Assembly: GCA_002410505.1 (NCBI GenBank)
Contig: DHSO01000048.1
Location: 1 to 59,955, forward strand
DNA: 59,955 nucleotides
DNA from: Cloacimonetes bacterium UBA5284
GTDB taxonomy: Bacteria > Cloacimonadota > Cloacimonadia > Cloacimonadales > Cloacimonadaceae
Direction of reading: 5' to 3'
The stretch's first letter is position 1, and every line of letters begins with the position of its first letter. Shown piece by piece: positions 27,678 through 37,416 of this stretch. The position numbers were made by a program, and so were the translations under genes. Below the pieces are notes generated by a model that had not been told where the DNA came from, made no database searches, and saw only the letters and a list, made by a program, of their open reading frames with translations.

Positions 27678-29881
27678 TGATCCAGATTACAGATCAGATA
27701 ATCGCCGAACACGGCATTTCCCCGGACGAATTCCAATATATCAAACAAATTCTGGGGCGTGAACCAAACATCGTAGAACTGGGCATCTTCAGTGTGATGT
27801 GGAGCGAACATGCCAGTTACAAAAATTCTATCTTACAGTTGAAAACCTTACCCAAAGATGGCAAAATGATGCTCACCAAAGCTGGAGAGGAAAATGCCGG
27901 AGTAGTGGATATAGGAGAGGGCCTTGCCATTAGTTTCAAGATAGAAAGCCACAACCATCCTTCTGCTCTGGAACCATATCATGGGGCGGCTACAGGGGTT
28001 GGAGGCATCCTCAGAGACATCTTCACCATGGGTGCCCGCCCCATCGCAGCTTTAAATTCCTTGCGCTTTGGCAATCCGGATAATCCCCATGTGAAACACC
28101 TGCTTTCGGAAGTGGTGCATGGGATTGCGGATTACGGTAATTGTTTTGGCGTCCCCACAGTGGGTGGAGAGATCTATTTTGAAGATACTTACGAAGGGAA
28201 TCCTTTGGTGAACGCCATGGCGATAGGTTTGCTGGAGCACAAAGATCTGGCAAAATCTGCCGCTACAGGTCCCGGTAATGCAGTCATAATCGTGGGTGCC
28301 AAAACCGGTAGAGATGGCATTCATGGCGCTACTTTCGCTTCCATCGAGTTGTCCGAAGAATCCGAAGAAAAGCGTACGGCCGTGCAGGTTGGTGATCCTT
28401 TTTATGAAAAACTCTTGCTGGAGGCCACTCTGGAGATAATCAAAGCGGGTCTGGTGGTTGGCATACAAGACATGGGTGCCGCGGGCTTGACTTGCTCCAG
28501 CAGCGAAATGTCCGGCAAGGGAGAAGTGGGAATCGAGATCGATGTGAGCAAGGTGCCACAGCGGGAAAGCGGCATGAGCACATACGAGATCATGCTGTCA
28601 GAATCTCAGGAACGCATGCTGGTGATCGTGGAACCCCAAAACATTGCTAAGGTGCTGGACATCTTTGCCAAATGGGATCTCGATGCGGTCCAGATAGGCA
28701 GCATCACCAAAGACAAGATCTTGCGTGTGAAAAACAAAGATAAGGTAGAAGCGGAAATCCCGTCTGAATACCTAATTCTGGGTGGGAAAGCTCCGGTGTA
28801 TAAAAGGGAGACAAAGCGTCCTGAGTATTTGGATATTCTGCAAAACCAAGATGTGGAAAACCTGTCCTGCCCGATATCGCCAACACAAGTATTGATGGAA
28901 CTTCTGGCCAGTCCCAATATCGCTTCCAAACACAAAGTATTTAAACAGTACGACCATATGGTAGGTATCGGAACCAGTGTGGAGCCGGGAAGCGATGCCG
29001 CGGTGATCCGCATCAGAGAGACAGATAAAGCCATTGCAGCTGCCACAGATTGCAACGGACGCTACTGTTATCTGGATCCCTATGAAGGCACCAAAGCGGC
29101 AGTTGCAGAATCTGCCAGAAACGTTGCCTGCAGTGGCGCGAAGCCAATTGCCATCACAAATTGTCTGAACTTTGGCAATCCCTACAAAGCCGAAGTGTAT
29201 TATAGCTTCAGCGAATGCATACGAGGCATGAGAGATGCCTGTCTGGCCTTTGATACACCGGTAACAGGGGGAAATGTAAGCTTTTACAACGAAAATCCCA
29301 ACGGAGCCATCTATCCCACTCCGGTGATTGGAATGCTGGGCTTGATGCAAGATTTTAGAAAAGCTTGCACTCAGCACTTTAAACACGATGGAGACAAGGT
29401 ATATCTCTTGGGCAACCCGGCAAAGAAGCTGGCAGGATCTCAGTATCTGAAGGTGATTCACAATATGATCAGCGGAAAAATTGCCTCGATCGACCTGGAT
29501 GAAGAGAAACGCTTGCAGGACTGTGTATTGGAATTAATTAACAGGGAGTTGCTGTCTAGCGCCCACGATATCAGTGACGGCGGAATGGCAATTGCTCTTG
29601 CCGAATCTTGCTTCCATCCTGAATATACTTTTGGTATCAAAGCAAACTTTAGCCTGTCCCAAGCTCCAATAACCGCGTATTTTGGAGAATCGGGGGGAAA
29701 TGTAATCGTATCCCTGAACACCGGGAATGAGCAGGAGTTACAAGCGATCGCTCAGAAATTCAATATCCAATGTAGCGCTTTGGGCGAGGTAACTAAAAGC
29801 GAAGCATTCTGTATCAATGATGATATTGCAATGTGTGTGTTAAGCATGAGAGAGGCATACGAAAAGGGCTTGAAAATCTAA
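27677..29881 (+). CDS. purL: Phosphoribosylformylglycinamidine synthase subunit PurL
   Basis: This ATP-dependent enzyme makes FGAM from FGAR in purine synthesis. The 734-residue size fits the small PurL type that needs separate PurS and PurQ subunits. Motifs include SEHASYKNS, KIESHNHPSA (ATP site), GAATGVGGILRDIFTMGARPIA, and the second half repeats the fold (ATDCNGRYCYLDPYEG, SAHDISDGG). PurS and PurQ are not in the window. It is translationally coupled to the fusion gene before it. Confidence 0.96.
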   Translation: MIQITDQIIAEHGISPDEFQYIKQILGREPNIVELGIFSVMWSEHASYKNSILQLKTLPKDGKMMLTKAGEENAGVVDIGEGLAISFKIESHNHPSALEPYHGAATGVGGILRDIFTMGARPIAALNSLRFGNPDNPHVKHLLSEVVHGIADYGNCFGVPTVGGEIYFEDTYEGNPLVNAMAIGLLEHKDLAKSAATGPGNAVIIVGAKTGRDGIHGATFASIELSEESEEKRTAVQVGDPFYEKLLLEATLEIIKAGLVVGIQDMGAAGLTCSSSEMSGKGEVGIEIDVSKVPQRESGMSTYEIMLSESQERMLVIVEPQNIAKVLDIFAKWDLDAVQIGSITKDKILRVKNKDKVEAEIPSEYLILGGKAPVYKRETKRPEYLDILQNQDVENLSCPISPTQVLMELLASPNIASKHKVFKQYDHMVGIGTSVEPGSDAAVIRIRETDKAIAAATDCNGRYCYLDPYEGTKAAVAESARNVACSGAKPIAITNCLNFGNPYKAEVYYSFSECIRGMRDACLAFDTPVTGGNVSFYNENPNGAIYPTPVIGMLGLMQDFRKACTQHFKHDGDKVYLLGNPAKKLAGSQYLKVIHNMISGKIASIDLDEEKRLQDCVLELINRELLSSAHDISDGGMAIALAESCFHPEYTFGIKANFSLSQAPITAYFGESGGNVIVSLNTGNEQELQAIAQKFNIQCSALGEVTKSEAFCINDDIAMCVLSMREAYEKGLKI

Positions 29882-29905
29882 AAAAATGTGGAGGAGGAAA
29901 TGAGA

Positions 29906-30481
29906 ATGAATTTCTTCTTTGGAAACATCTTCTGGGGGATATTGTTGTTACTGTGGGGAGCGTCGTTGATCTTGAAGACCTTCAATGTCAATCTGCCCCT
30001 CGCAAAAATATTTTTGGCAGTAATTATCATAATGTTTGGATTGAAATTACTCATTGGATCATCCACCAAATCGGTAAAGAAATCCGGTACCATCAAAGGC
30101 AGCTATTACATGAGTAATCGCAGCGGAGAATACACGATAGTCTTTTCCTCCGGTACAATCGATCTTCGAGATCTTCAGGAAAATGTCGGCGATATGGAAA
30201 TCACGGTTGTGTTCGGGAGAGCTACGGTGATCTTGCCCACGCATCTTAATTTTGACATTGAACCTACCAGCGTGTTTGGATCTACCATCATGCCAGATAA
30301 AAGTCATTATGGATTTGGCGGGGGCAGATATCAACAAGGAAATCCTGCCGGAAGACCAATACACATCGAATCAACCGCTGTGTTCGGTCAGTTGGAATAT
30401 GTCTTTGAGAATGTGTCCCAAAACATAAATGAACCCACCGCGACAGATACTACGGCCACAAACAGCGATAGTGAGATTTAG
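29906..30481 (+). CDS. LiaF/YvqF-like membrane protein
   Basis: The 191-residue protein has two or three N-terminal membrane segments (IFWGILLLLWGASLIL, KIFLAVIIIMFGLKLLIG) and a C-terminal beta-repeat domain (TIDLRDLQENVGDMEITVVFGRATVILP ... VFGSTIMP) as in the cell-wall-active antibiotics response C-terminal domain (DUF2154/LiaF). I chose ATG 29906 because GGAGGAGG is 8 bases before it; ATG 29900 and GTG 29888 are in frame but too close. In Firmicutes such proteins sense envelope stress with a two-component pair; no such pair is here. Confidence 0.75.
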   Translation: MNFFFGNIFWGILLLLWGASLILKTFNVNLPLAKIFLAVIIIMFGLKLLIGSSTKSVKKSGTIKGSYYMSNRSGEYTIVFSSGTIDLRDLQENVGDMEITVVFGRATVILPTHLNFDIEPTSVFGSTIMPDKSHYGFGGGRYQQGNPAGRPIHIESTAVFGQLEYVFENVSQNINEPTATDTTATNSDSEI

Positions 30482-30496
30482 ATAGATATTCGAAGC

Positions 30497-32656
30497 ATGA
30501 AACACCTGATTCTCTTCCTGATATTTTGCTCGATGAGCAAGCTGACCTTCGCCACCGGAATTGGTTATGCCTTATCCGGTGGCGGAGCACGCGGCTTTGC
30601 CCACATAGGCATACTGAAGGTCTTGGAAGAAGAAGGCTTAGCTCCTGATTACATATCCGGAACCAGCATCGGTGCGGTAATTGGCGCTTTCTACGCGATG
30701 GGATATAATGCTGCTCAAATAGAAAGCCTGGCCATCGAGATCGATTGGGAAGGCCTGTTGCAAAACAAAATACCTCGACGAGATTTGTATGTGGGTCAAA
30801 AACGTTGGGCTCCATATGGTAACACTGTACTTGAACTGGACGAGAAGTGGAATCCCAAGTTTCCCACCAGTTTGTACAAGGCAAACAATCTGAATCTTAA
30901 ACTGTTTGAGCTGTACGCTCCATCATCACATGTCAGAGATTTTTCTCAGCTTGAAATTCCCTTCAGCTGTGTCGCAACAGATCTTCAAAGAGGGCAGGGC
31001 AAGGAATTTGTCTCCGGTTCATTGTGGCAAGCAGTGCGTGCCAGTCTATCTGTACCCAGTCTGATCTTGCCTTTCAAAGTGGGTGAGAGAATGTATATCG
31101 ATGGCGGGATAGCCCAAAACCTTCCCATCTCTGAAGCAAGGGCACTTGGCGCGGATTTGGTGGTTGGCATCAAGGTAAATTCTTCCCTGCGGGAAGAAGA
31201 GAACCTGGACAGCATAATCGACATCTTGGATCAGACCATCAATATCGGCATCAGCAGGAACCTAAACGCAAATCTGGATGATTGCGATTTGTTGCTGGAA
31301 CCGGAATTGAATCCCTATTCATCCCAGGATTTCAAGCATGCCGCCGAGATTATCGCCATTGGTGAACACTATGCCAGAACCAAGCTCACTGAGATCCAGG
31401 AATTTATGCGTCTCCAAGGTGTTACACGCACTCCACAGAGAGCTTCCAAAGCATTCCCGACAAAGAAGTATCGGGTGAAACAACTGGAAGTAAGCGGAAA
31501 CAAGCGCATCAGCTTTGCGAAAATTCGGGAGTATCTGGGCCTGAAAATACCGGGTATATACAGTGCCAAAGAGATTTCCGCTGCTGCTCGCAAGGCACTA
31601 AATTCACAGTATTTTAATGTCTTATATCCTGAGATGATTCCTGAGGCTGAGGGTGGTTATACCCTCAAAATCATCTTGCAGGAGAAACAAGCCAAATCTC
31701 TAACTTTAAACATCGCCTACAACGATGAAGAAAAGCTGACTGCCGGTGTGGTTCTGAACATCGACAACATCTTGCTGAAGAACAGCAGAATCCTGGCACA
31801 AGCCATTCTGGGCGGAAAAAACGAACTAAATATCGACTATGTGAAAAACTTTGGAGATCTATGGGGTATATATTACCGATTGTTTCCTTATATCAATGAA
31901 AAAACCATGTATGCCTACGATGAAAATCACTTTCAAGTAAACAGTTCAAAATCCCTTGAATGGGGAGCTACTGCAGGTTTGGGGGTATTCAGTGTGCACA
32001 ACATCATCGCCGAAACCTACTTGTATTATAGTAACACCAGTATATACCGGGGTATATCAGAATCCTATATGCCCGCAAAGTACTATTCTGTTGCAGGTTT
32101 TGGGGCCAAAGCATACTACGAAAGCCTGGATGATTTTATGTTCCCCAAAAAGGGACTGTTGATGACAGGTAGATTTAACTTTGCTAGGGAAGAAGAAGTA
32201 TCGGACTACATCTATAGCAATTTTAGGGGCCGGGCAGAGGCCTTCATTCCCATCAAGGATTTCATATCGCTGATAGCCGGGCTGAATATCGGCACATATC
32301 TGGATTCTCAGGCTGAACAGCAGTTCGATCATTACACCATCGGCGGGATTGATGGCTTCAAGGGATATTCTCGCTATGAACTGAGCGCTCCCCACTATCG
32401 CATAATGCAATTGGGACTGGTTAGCGAGCCCTGGGACGATGTGTTTCTGCAGGCAGGTGTACAAGGCTTGAGCTATAGTGAAAAGGAATTTATTGGCGAC
32501 AGTTTTAACGATCAGTTCTGCTATTACGCCGGATTGGGCATCCGTCCATATCGTTTACCTATGCGCTTTTATGTGGCCTTGAACCGAAGAAATAAGGTTA
32601 ATACAATGTTTTCAATTGGTTACGACGGCGACATCTTCCATTTCTCGCGCAAATAA
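30497..32656 (+). CDS. Patatin-like phospholipase with POTRA and BamA-like barrel (type Vd autotransporter)
   Basis: The 719-residue exported protein has a signal peptide, then a patatin domain with oxyanion GGGARG, nucleophile Ser 57 in GTSIG and catalytic Asp 202 in IDGG. A POTRA-like domain follows at about 325-395 (YRVKQLEVSGNKRISFAKIREYL), then a BamA/Omp85-type barrel to the end (LGIRPYRLPMRFYVALN ... FHFSRK). This order is that of PlpD-type Vd autotransporters, in which the barrel carries the lipase to the cell surface. Substrate lipids unknown. Confidence 0.9.
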   Translation: MKHLILFLIFCSMSKLTFATGIGYALSGGGARGFAHIGILKVLEEEGLAPDYISGTSIGAVIGAFYAMGYNAAQIESLAIEIDWEGLLQNKIPRRDLYVGQKRWAPYGNTVLELDEKWNPKFPTSLYKANNLNLKLFELYAPSSHVRDFSQLEIPFSCVATDLQRGQGKEFVSGSLWQAVRASLSVPSLILPFKVGERMYIDGGIAQNLPISEARALGADLVVGIKVNSSLREEENLDSIIDILDQTINIGISRNLNANLDDCDLLLEPELNPYSSQDFKHAAEIIAIGEHYARTKLTEIQEFMRLQGVTRTPQRASKAFPTKKYRVKQLEVSGNKRISFAKIREYLGLKIPGIYSAKEISAAARKALNSQYFNVLYPEMIPEAEGGYTLKIILQEKQAKSLTLNIAYNDEEKLTAGVVLNIDNILLKNSRILAQAILGGKNELNIDYVKNFGDLWGIYYRLFPYINEKTMYAYDENHFQVNSSKSLEWGATAGLGVFSVHNIIAETYLYYSNTSIYRGISESYMPAKYYSVAGFGAKAYYESLDDFMFPKKGLLMTGRFNFAREEEVSDYIYSNFRGRAEAFIPIKDFISLIAGLNIGTYLDSQAEQQFDHYTIGGIDGFKGYSRYELSAPHYRIMQLGLVSEPWDDVFLQAGVQGLSYSEKEFIGDSFNDQFCYYAGLGIRPYRLPMRFYVALNRRNKVNTMFSIGYDGDIFHFSRK

Positions 32657-33602
32657 AGTATATATCTCTCAGTATTCAACTATCCTTAAACTTGTATTCC
32701 GGTACATCACTTATTTTATACGGATGTGGACCCGGTATCGACCAAGATCATGCGGAGGATTTCACTACCACTATAACATAACAATATCCCATTAGTTTCA
32801 ATCTCGAACCAGGCGGAGAACATTCAAACCATGATATCCAAAGAATATCTACCATTCTGGTATTAGGTTATAACACATATCACCATAGCCATGAACTGGT
32901 AGTAGTGGTATTCTCAAAGCCTTTCCTTGATGGGGAGGGTTTTTTCTGTCCACGCATTAAAACGAATGAGTGTTAAAGTGCTGTATCTAAACTGCAGCGT
33001 CTACAAAACTCTGAATGGTTTCGAGAGATTGCTGGACGTCTATACTGATGTCCTGATAAGATATGGCATTATAGCTTTTTGGCAATGTAGTGGCAAGCAC
33101 TGTTTGCCACAAGGTAGAAGCAATCTCCGGGCGCTTTTTAGTTACCAAGCGGCAAGCTGCACTTCTTCCACGCTTCAACTAGCTACGACTATCTACGACA
33201 ATTCAGATTCAATGGGTTCACAGCATTAAAACAATGTGCGGCAATGCGTTGCAGATTCACGTCAGGAAAGACCAATGAAATATCCGGATTTCTCCCAGGG
33301 TTGAGGGCGTTTATCATCTCTTTATCAAGCGTTCATCAAGCGTTAATTATTAACGCTTGATGAACGCTTGATGACCACTTGATTAACACTGTCTACAGAG
33401 CTGACACCGAGATTCTATATTTTGGTTTTTTCCGATTATGATCAAATAGTAAGTAAGCCTTTTAATGATACAGTTGATATTGCCCTTAAAACAACCTGGT
33501 GAACCCAAAATTTAATCGGGATTAGGAGAGTATCTAAGCATATCAAATCTTGTACATCGCGCTTTTCGCACCGGTAATATCACAGTATAACCAGTTTCTA
33601 TC
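32657..33602. other. Long intergenic region with a near-perfect palindrome
   Basis: About 950 bases without a convincing gene. A 100-codon frame at 32927-33229 has no ribosome site and no recognisable fold. The region holds the 49-base palindrome at 33324-33372. No RNA gene was seen. It separates two operons. Confidence 0.55.
33324..33372. repeat. 49-base palindrome of repeated ATCAAGCGTT units
   Basis: Two 24-base arms are exact reverse complements around one central T (33348). Each arm itself contains the unit ATCAAGCGTT twice at 12-base spacing, so four copies lie head to head. It can form a very strong hairpin, or two dyad binding sites. There is no T run right after it, which argues against a standard terminator. 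Confidence 0.9.
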
Positions 33603-33631
33603 TTGACAAAATCAGCCTGAATATACATTGG
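33603..33631 (+). promoter_or_regulatory. Candidate promoter of the PTS IIA / antiporter operon
   Basis: TTGACA at 33603-33608 lies 52 bases before the start codon; CATTGG follows at 17 bases. The -10 part is poor. Confidence 0.3.
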
Positions 33632-33660
33632 TAAGCAAATTTAAAAACGATGAGGCAATA

Positions 33661-34122
33661 ATGACAGACAGCCTTGAGGTATGTTCGTATCTCAGTCCTA
33701 AACGTGTTCTGAGTTTAGAAGCAGGGAAGAAGCAAGAGGTGTTGGACTTACTTGCTGAACTGATTGCAGAGGATCCTTTGGTGAATGATCCCATTGAGAT
33801 GAAAAAAGCCATCATAGCCCGGGAAAAAGTAATGAGCACCGGCATCGGAAACTATGTGGCGATACCTCACGCCCGCTGTGCCGGAGTGGAAGATTTTGTA
33901 GTTGCCTTTGCCAGGATCGAAGCGGGCATGGAATTTGACGCTGTGGACAATAAACCAGTGCACCTGGTTTTTATGATCGTGGCAAATGAGCATCAAGATA
34001 AAAAATACATAAAGCTTCTCTCGCGTTTGATGTTGCGTATGCGCAAAGAACAGCTGATCGAGAGATTGATGCAGACTAACAACGCGGAAGACTTGTACAG
34101 GATATTGGTGGAAAGCAAGTAA
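33661..34122 (+). CDS. PTS EIIA-like protein (fructose/nitrogen type)
   Basis: The 153-residue protein has the EIIA-2 fold signature with the phosphorylatable His in AIPHAR, after STGIGNYV. The start ATG 33661 has GAGG before it; an upstream TTG frame is longer but lacks a ribosome site. It overlaps the antiporter gene (TAATG). No EIIB or EIIC lies nearby, so it is more likely a regulator, possibly of the antiporter, than a sugar transporter part. Confidence 0.88.
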   Translation: MTDSLEVCSYLSPKRVLSLEAGKKQEVLDLLAELIAEDPLVNDPIEMKKAIIAREKVMSTGIGNYVAIPHARCAGVEDFVVAFARIEAGMEFDAVDNKPVHLVFMIVANEHQDKKYIKLLSRLMLRMRKEQLIERLMQTNNAEDLYRILVESK

Positions 34123-35321
34123 TGCAAGATGTCCATATCCTGTCTTTTATGGGCATTTGTCTACTCTTTTCGCTGCTTAGTGGAAGGGGAGCAAGTTACC
34201 TGAAGGTACCCATAATAATTGCCTATATCATCACCGGGGCGATATTTGGTCCTGCCATTCTTTCCTATGTCAATTCAACACAGATAGATAGTCTGGGTTT
34301 TATCAATCTTATTACGCTAGCATTAATCGGCTTTAATATCGGTACAGAATTGCGTTTTAAAGAACTGAGAAGAATGGGCAAAAAAATCATTATCATAGTT
34401 TTGATGGAAGCCAGCTTGGCCTTCCTAGTTACGGCCGTTGCCACGGCGATCGCTTTGAAAAGTATTCCTATGGGCATCATTTATGGAGCGTTGGCTTGCG
34501 CCACGGCACCGGCAGGAACCATCGACGTGATCAGGCAATATCAAGCCAGGGGAGAGCTTACATCCACCCTTTTTGCAGTAATGGGCCTGGACGATATCTA
34601 TGCTTTGATACTCTATTCATTGGGCATACCTCTTGCAGGCATTTTATTGGGAGCAAATAATCTCAGTATATCACACGCGCTTGTAGGGGCGAGTTTCGAT
34701 ATCGTTCTGGAAATAGGACTGGGAGCGGCTATCGGATATATACTGGTGCTTTTGGGCAGATATATCCACGAGCAATCGCTGTTTCTCATCTACTCTCTGG
34801 GAGCGCTATTCATAATGTGCTCGCTGGCAGAATTCCTGGGACTTTCTCCGATATTGCTCACCATGAGTGCCGCAATCGTGATGACAAACCAAAATGGCAT
34901 CATCACCAAAAAGTTTACTCATTCGCTTACCCAGTGGTCTCCTCCAGTGTATTTGATGTTTTTCGTATTGCTGGGATCACGTCTGGATTTCAAGATAATT
35001 GCTTCATATGCGCTATTGATTGTGGCATATATAGTGTTTCGCAGCATCGGCAAATTTTCCGGGGCTTTTTGGGGTGCGAAGTTGGCAAAAAGCGAAAACA
35101 AGATTCGCAAGTATTTGGGTTTCACCCTGCTATCTCAAGCCGGAGTGGCCATCGGCCTTAGTTTGGGAGCTGCAAGTATATTAAGCGATCTGGGTTTGAA
35201 GGCCGAAGCTACTCAGGTGATCAGTGTGATGACCGCTTCCACCTTTTTGATCATGCTTATTGGCCCCATCCTGGTGAAATATGGATTAAACAAAGCGGGT
35301 GAACTGAGAGTGAAGGACTAA
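34122..35321 (+). CDS. Cation:proton antiporter (CPA2, NapA/KefB-like)
   Basis: The 399-residue protein has about twelve membrane segments and the monovalent cation:proton antiporter-2 pattern (VPIIIAYIITGAIFGP, ALIGFNIGTELRFKEL, ATAPAGTIDVIRQYQ, GLDDIYALI, LGLSPILLTMSAAIVMTN). The Asp in GLDD is where the transport Asp is expected. It lacks a TrkA-N domain. It is coupled to the PTS IIA gene before it and followed by a PII-like gene, an arrangement that suggests regulated ion transport. Confidence 0.9.
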   Translation: MQDVHILSFMGICLLFSLLSGRGASYLKVPIIIAYIITGAIFGPAILSYVNSTQIDSLGFINLITLALIGFNIGTELRFKELRRMGKKIIIIVLMEASLAFLVTAVATAIALKSIPMGIIYGALACATAPAGTIDVIRQYQARGELTSTLFAVMGLDDIYALILYSLGIPLAGILLGANNLSISHALVGASFDIVLEIGLGAAIGYILVLLGRYIHEQSLFLIYSLGALFIMCSLAEFLGLSPILLTMSAAIVMTNQNGIITKKFTHSLTQWSPPVYLMFFVLLGSRLDFKIIASYALLIVAYIVFRSIGKFSGAFWGAKLAKSENKIRKYLGFTLLSQAGVAIGLSLGAASILSDLGLKAEATQVISVMTASTFLIMLIGPILVKYGLNKAGELRVKD

Positions 35322-35336
35322 GACAGGAGTTTTAAT

Positions 35337-35654
35337 ATGTATATGATCTTACATCTGTATAGCGATAAATATCTGGACGACATGATATTGGCGCTTTCGG
35401 AAGCGGGTATTGAGGATCCGATAGTGCTGTCCGGTGAAACTCTGGGGCAAAAGATGCTCTATGATATCCCATTGTTTGCCTCTTTCAAGGATTCTCCGGA
35501 TATCCGCCAAGGTTTTGGTAGTGTGATCATGGGTGTTGCCGAAAAAGAAGATGTGGATTTTGCTTTGGCAGAACTCACGGAATCCGGATTGGATCTGCTC
35601 AAAATGGGAATGGTAAAAGTATTTCTGATACCCATAGGCGAGATTATCGGATGA
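35337..35654 (+). CDS. Small PII/CutA-like protein, putative antiporter regulator
   Basis: The 105-residue cytosolic protein has a beta-alpha-beta, beta-alpha-beta pattern (YMILHLYSDKYLDDMILALSEAGIED ... GSVIMGVAEKEDVDFALAEL) like ferredoxin-fold PII-like proteins. No known T- or B-loop signature was seen. AGGAG precedes the ATG and it lies 15 bases after the antiporter gene. PII-like proteins next to transporters often bind nucleotides and gate them; that role here is inference. Confidence 0.65.
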   Translation: MYMILHLYSDKYLDDMILALSEAGIEDPIVLSGETLGQKMLYDIPLFASFKDSPDIRQGFGSVIMGVAEKEDVDFALAELTESGLDLLKMGMVKVFLIPIGEIIG

Positions 35655-35812
35655 TGTGGATACATACTATGGAATTAACCATAAGATTTTTGGTATAGGC
35701 TACAGCACACACCAGAAAAAGATTGACTACTTTTGAAAGCCTGTAACACTTGCTCGAACAATATAAATTGCTGTGTGATTGTCACATCAGCACGATTTAA
35801 ATGGGAGACTTT

Positions 35813-37090
35813 ATGCGTCGGTTACTGATTGCTACGATCTTAATCAGCCTACTTTTGGGGGCTTGTGGAAAAACTCTTACATCCGGTAAAACCGAGGTTA
35901 CCTTCTGGCATGGCCTCAGCGGACCCTTGGGAGACACCCTGAACGAGATGATTATGGAGTTCAACCGAGAACACGAAGATATAGAGGTTGTGGCAAATCC
36001 CATTAGCAGTTACACTGCTCTATCTCAAAAGCTGATGGCATCCATTCAAGCTAAAAAACAGCCTGACATTGCTCAGGTATTTGAAAGTTGGGCGTCAAAA
36101 TACATAGAATCAGGAGTGTTAGCATCCCTAGATGAGCTTATCGCTGAGGACGACGATTTTGACGAAGCAGACCTCAATGATGTATATCCAGTATTCAGAA
36201 ACTCAAATACATTCAACGATACTCTGTATTCCTTTCCCTTCAATAAAAGCGTGAGAGCATATTTTTACAATAAAGATGATTTTTATAGGGCTGGATTGGA
36301 TCCGGACTATTTCCCCAAAACCTGGGGTGAATTCAAGGAATACGCTTTGAAGCTGACCAGAGACACCGATAATGATGGAGTGAACGATCAATTTGGTACC
36401 AATTTCAATGTCAATGAATGGCAATTTGTAAACCTCTTGCATCAAGCGGGAGGCACATTGATCGACGAGGAAGGCAGGCCCACGCTCAATAGCGCCATGG
36501 GCGTGGAGGCCTTAAGCTATGTTACGGATATGATGTTCAAGGACAAGAGTGTGTATTTGGTACGTGAATATGAGGGTCAAAACGACTTTTTGGCGGGCGT
36601 GGTAGCAATGTATGAAGGCTCCAGCGTTTCCATTACTCACATGCGCCAACAGCCCATCAATTTCAATATTGGCTATGCACCTCTGCCAACCTATCGCACT
36701 GCTCAAAGTGCCGTATCGGGAGCAAACATCGTGATTTTCAAATCCGGAGACAGAAAGCGTGAGCGTGCGGCATGGGAATTTATCAAATGGTTCACGGATA
36801 CAGATCAAACTGCCAGATGGAGTGTTGCTACGAGTTATATGCCGGTACGGCGAAGCGCAATGAATAGCGACATCATCGTCAGTTTTCTTAAAAAAAATCC
36901 ACAATATAAAGGTATTTATGAGCAGCTGGAAACGGCGGTTTATGAACCACAAACAGCCGCATGGTTCAAAGCCAGGCCTGAGCTGAAAGGTTATCTGGAA
37001 AAGGCCATGCGAGATCAAAGTAGCCCCCGGGAAGCTCTGGATGGAGCCGCAAAGAAATTTGCAGAACTTATAGAAGAAGAGTCCCGATGA
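35813..37090 (+). CDS. ABC transporter solute-binding lipoprotein (UgpB-like)
   Basis: The 425-residue product has a lipoprotein signal (LLGACGK) and the family-1 extracellular solute-binding fold: VTFWHGLSGPLGDTLNEMI, PDIAQVFESWASKY, YSFPFNKSVRAYFYNKDDF, PKTWGEFKEYALKL, AAWEFIKWFTD. The closest group appears to be glycerol-3-phosphate/sugar binders. Start ATG 35813 has GGGAG before it. No permease or ATPase gene lies on either side. A tRNA-Leu follows. Confidence 0.88.
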   Translation: MRRLLIATILISLLLGACGKTLTSGKTEVTFWHGLSGPLGDTLNEMIMEFNREHEDIEVVANPISSYTALSQKLMASIQAKKQPDIAQVFESWASKYIESGVLASLDELIAEDDDFDEADLNDVYPVFRNSNTFNDTLYSFPFNKSVRAYFYNKDDFYRAGLDPDYFPKTWGEFKEYALKLTRDTDNDGVNDQFGTNFNVNEWQFVNLLHQAGGTLIDEEGRPTLNSAMGVEALSYVTDMMFKDKSVYLVREYEGQNDFLAGVVAMYEGSSVSITHMRQQPINFNIGYAPLPTYRTAQSAVSGANIVIFKSGDRKRERAAWEFIKWFTDTDQTARWSVATSYMPVRRSAMNSDIIVSFLKKNPQYKGIYEQLETAVYEPQTAAWFKARPELKGYLEKAMRDQSSPREALDGAAKKFAELIEEESR

Positions 37091-37101
37091 GCATTTTTCT
37101 C

Positions 37102-37130
37102 TTGACAAAGAACGGGGTTTTCGAGTTTTG
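37102..37130 (+). promoter_or_regulatory. Candidate promoter of tRNA-Leu
   Basis: TTGACA at 37102-37107, 17-base spacer, GTTTTG at 37125-37130, and the tRNA 5' end 13 bases on. Spacing fits a start just before the tRNA. Confidence 0.5.
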
Positions 37131-37142
37131 AAACATATATGT

Positions 37143-37230
37143 GCCGAAGTGGTGAAATTGGTAGACGCAGTGGACTCAAAATCCACCGGGCTTTTTGCCC
37201 ATGCCGGTTCGATTCCGGCCTTCGGCACCA
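37143..37230 (+). tRNA. tRNA-Leu(CAA)
   Basis: An 88-base class II tRNA with encoded CCA: acceptor GCCGAAG with CTTCGGC, D-arm GTGGTGAAATTGGTAGAC, anticodon stem TGGA/TCCA with anticodon CAA, a long variable arm (CGGGC TTTTT GCCC-type), and T-arm GCCGG TTCGATT CCGGC. Confidence 0.95.
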
Positions 37231-37416
37231 TTATCTGCAAGGAGCATAACCGCAAAATTGCTATACGGCAGTATTCTATGATTTTAATGGCGATTCGCAT
37301 TACAGCACTTCTTTATGCACAATTTGGTTTGTTTGCGAATATTGCCTTTAGATACACAGGGATTTTTCCAGCCCTGATGAAACATGAAATTTAGCCTGAA
37401 ACCTATGGAGGTATAG

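Noticed and set aside
32927..33229. 100-codon frame in the long intergenic region
   Set aside because: No ribosome site, no signal or fold pattern, biased composition; more likely non-coding.
33324..33372. Terminator or CRISPR repeat for the 49-base palindrome
   Set aside because: No T run follows and no spacer-repeat array is present; kept as an unexplained palindrome.
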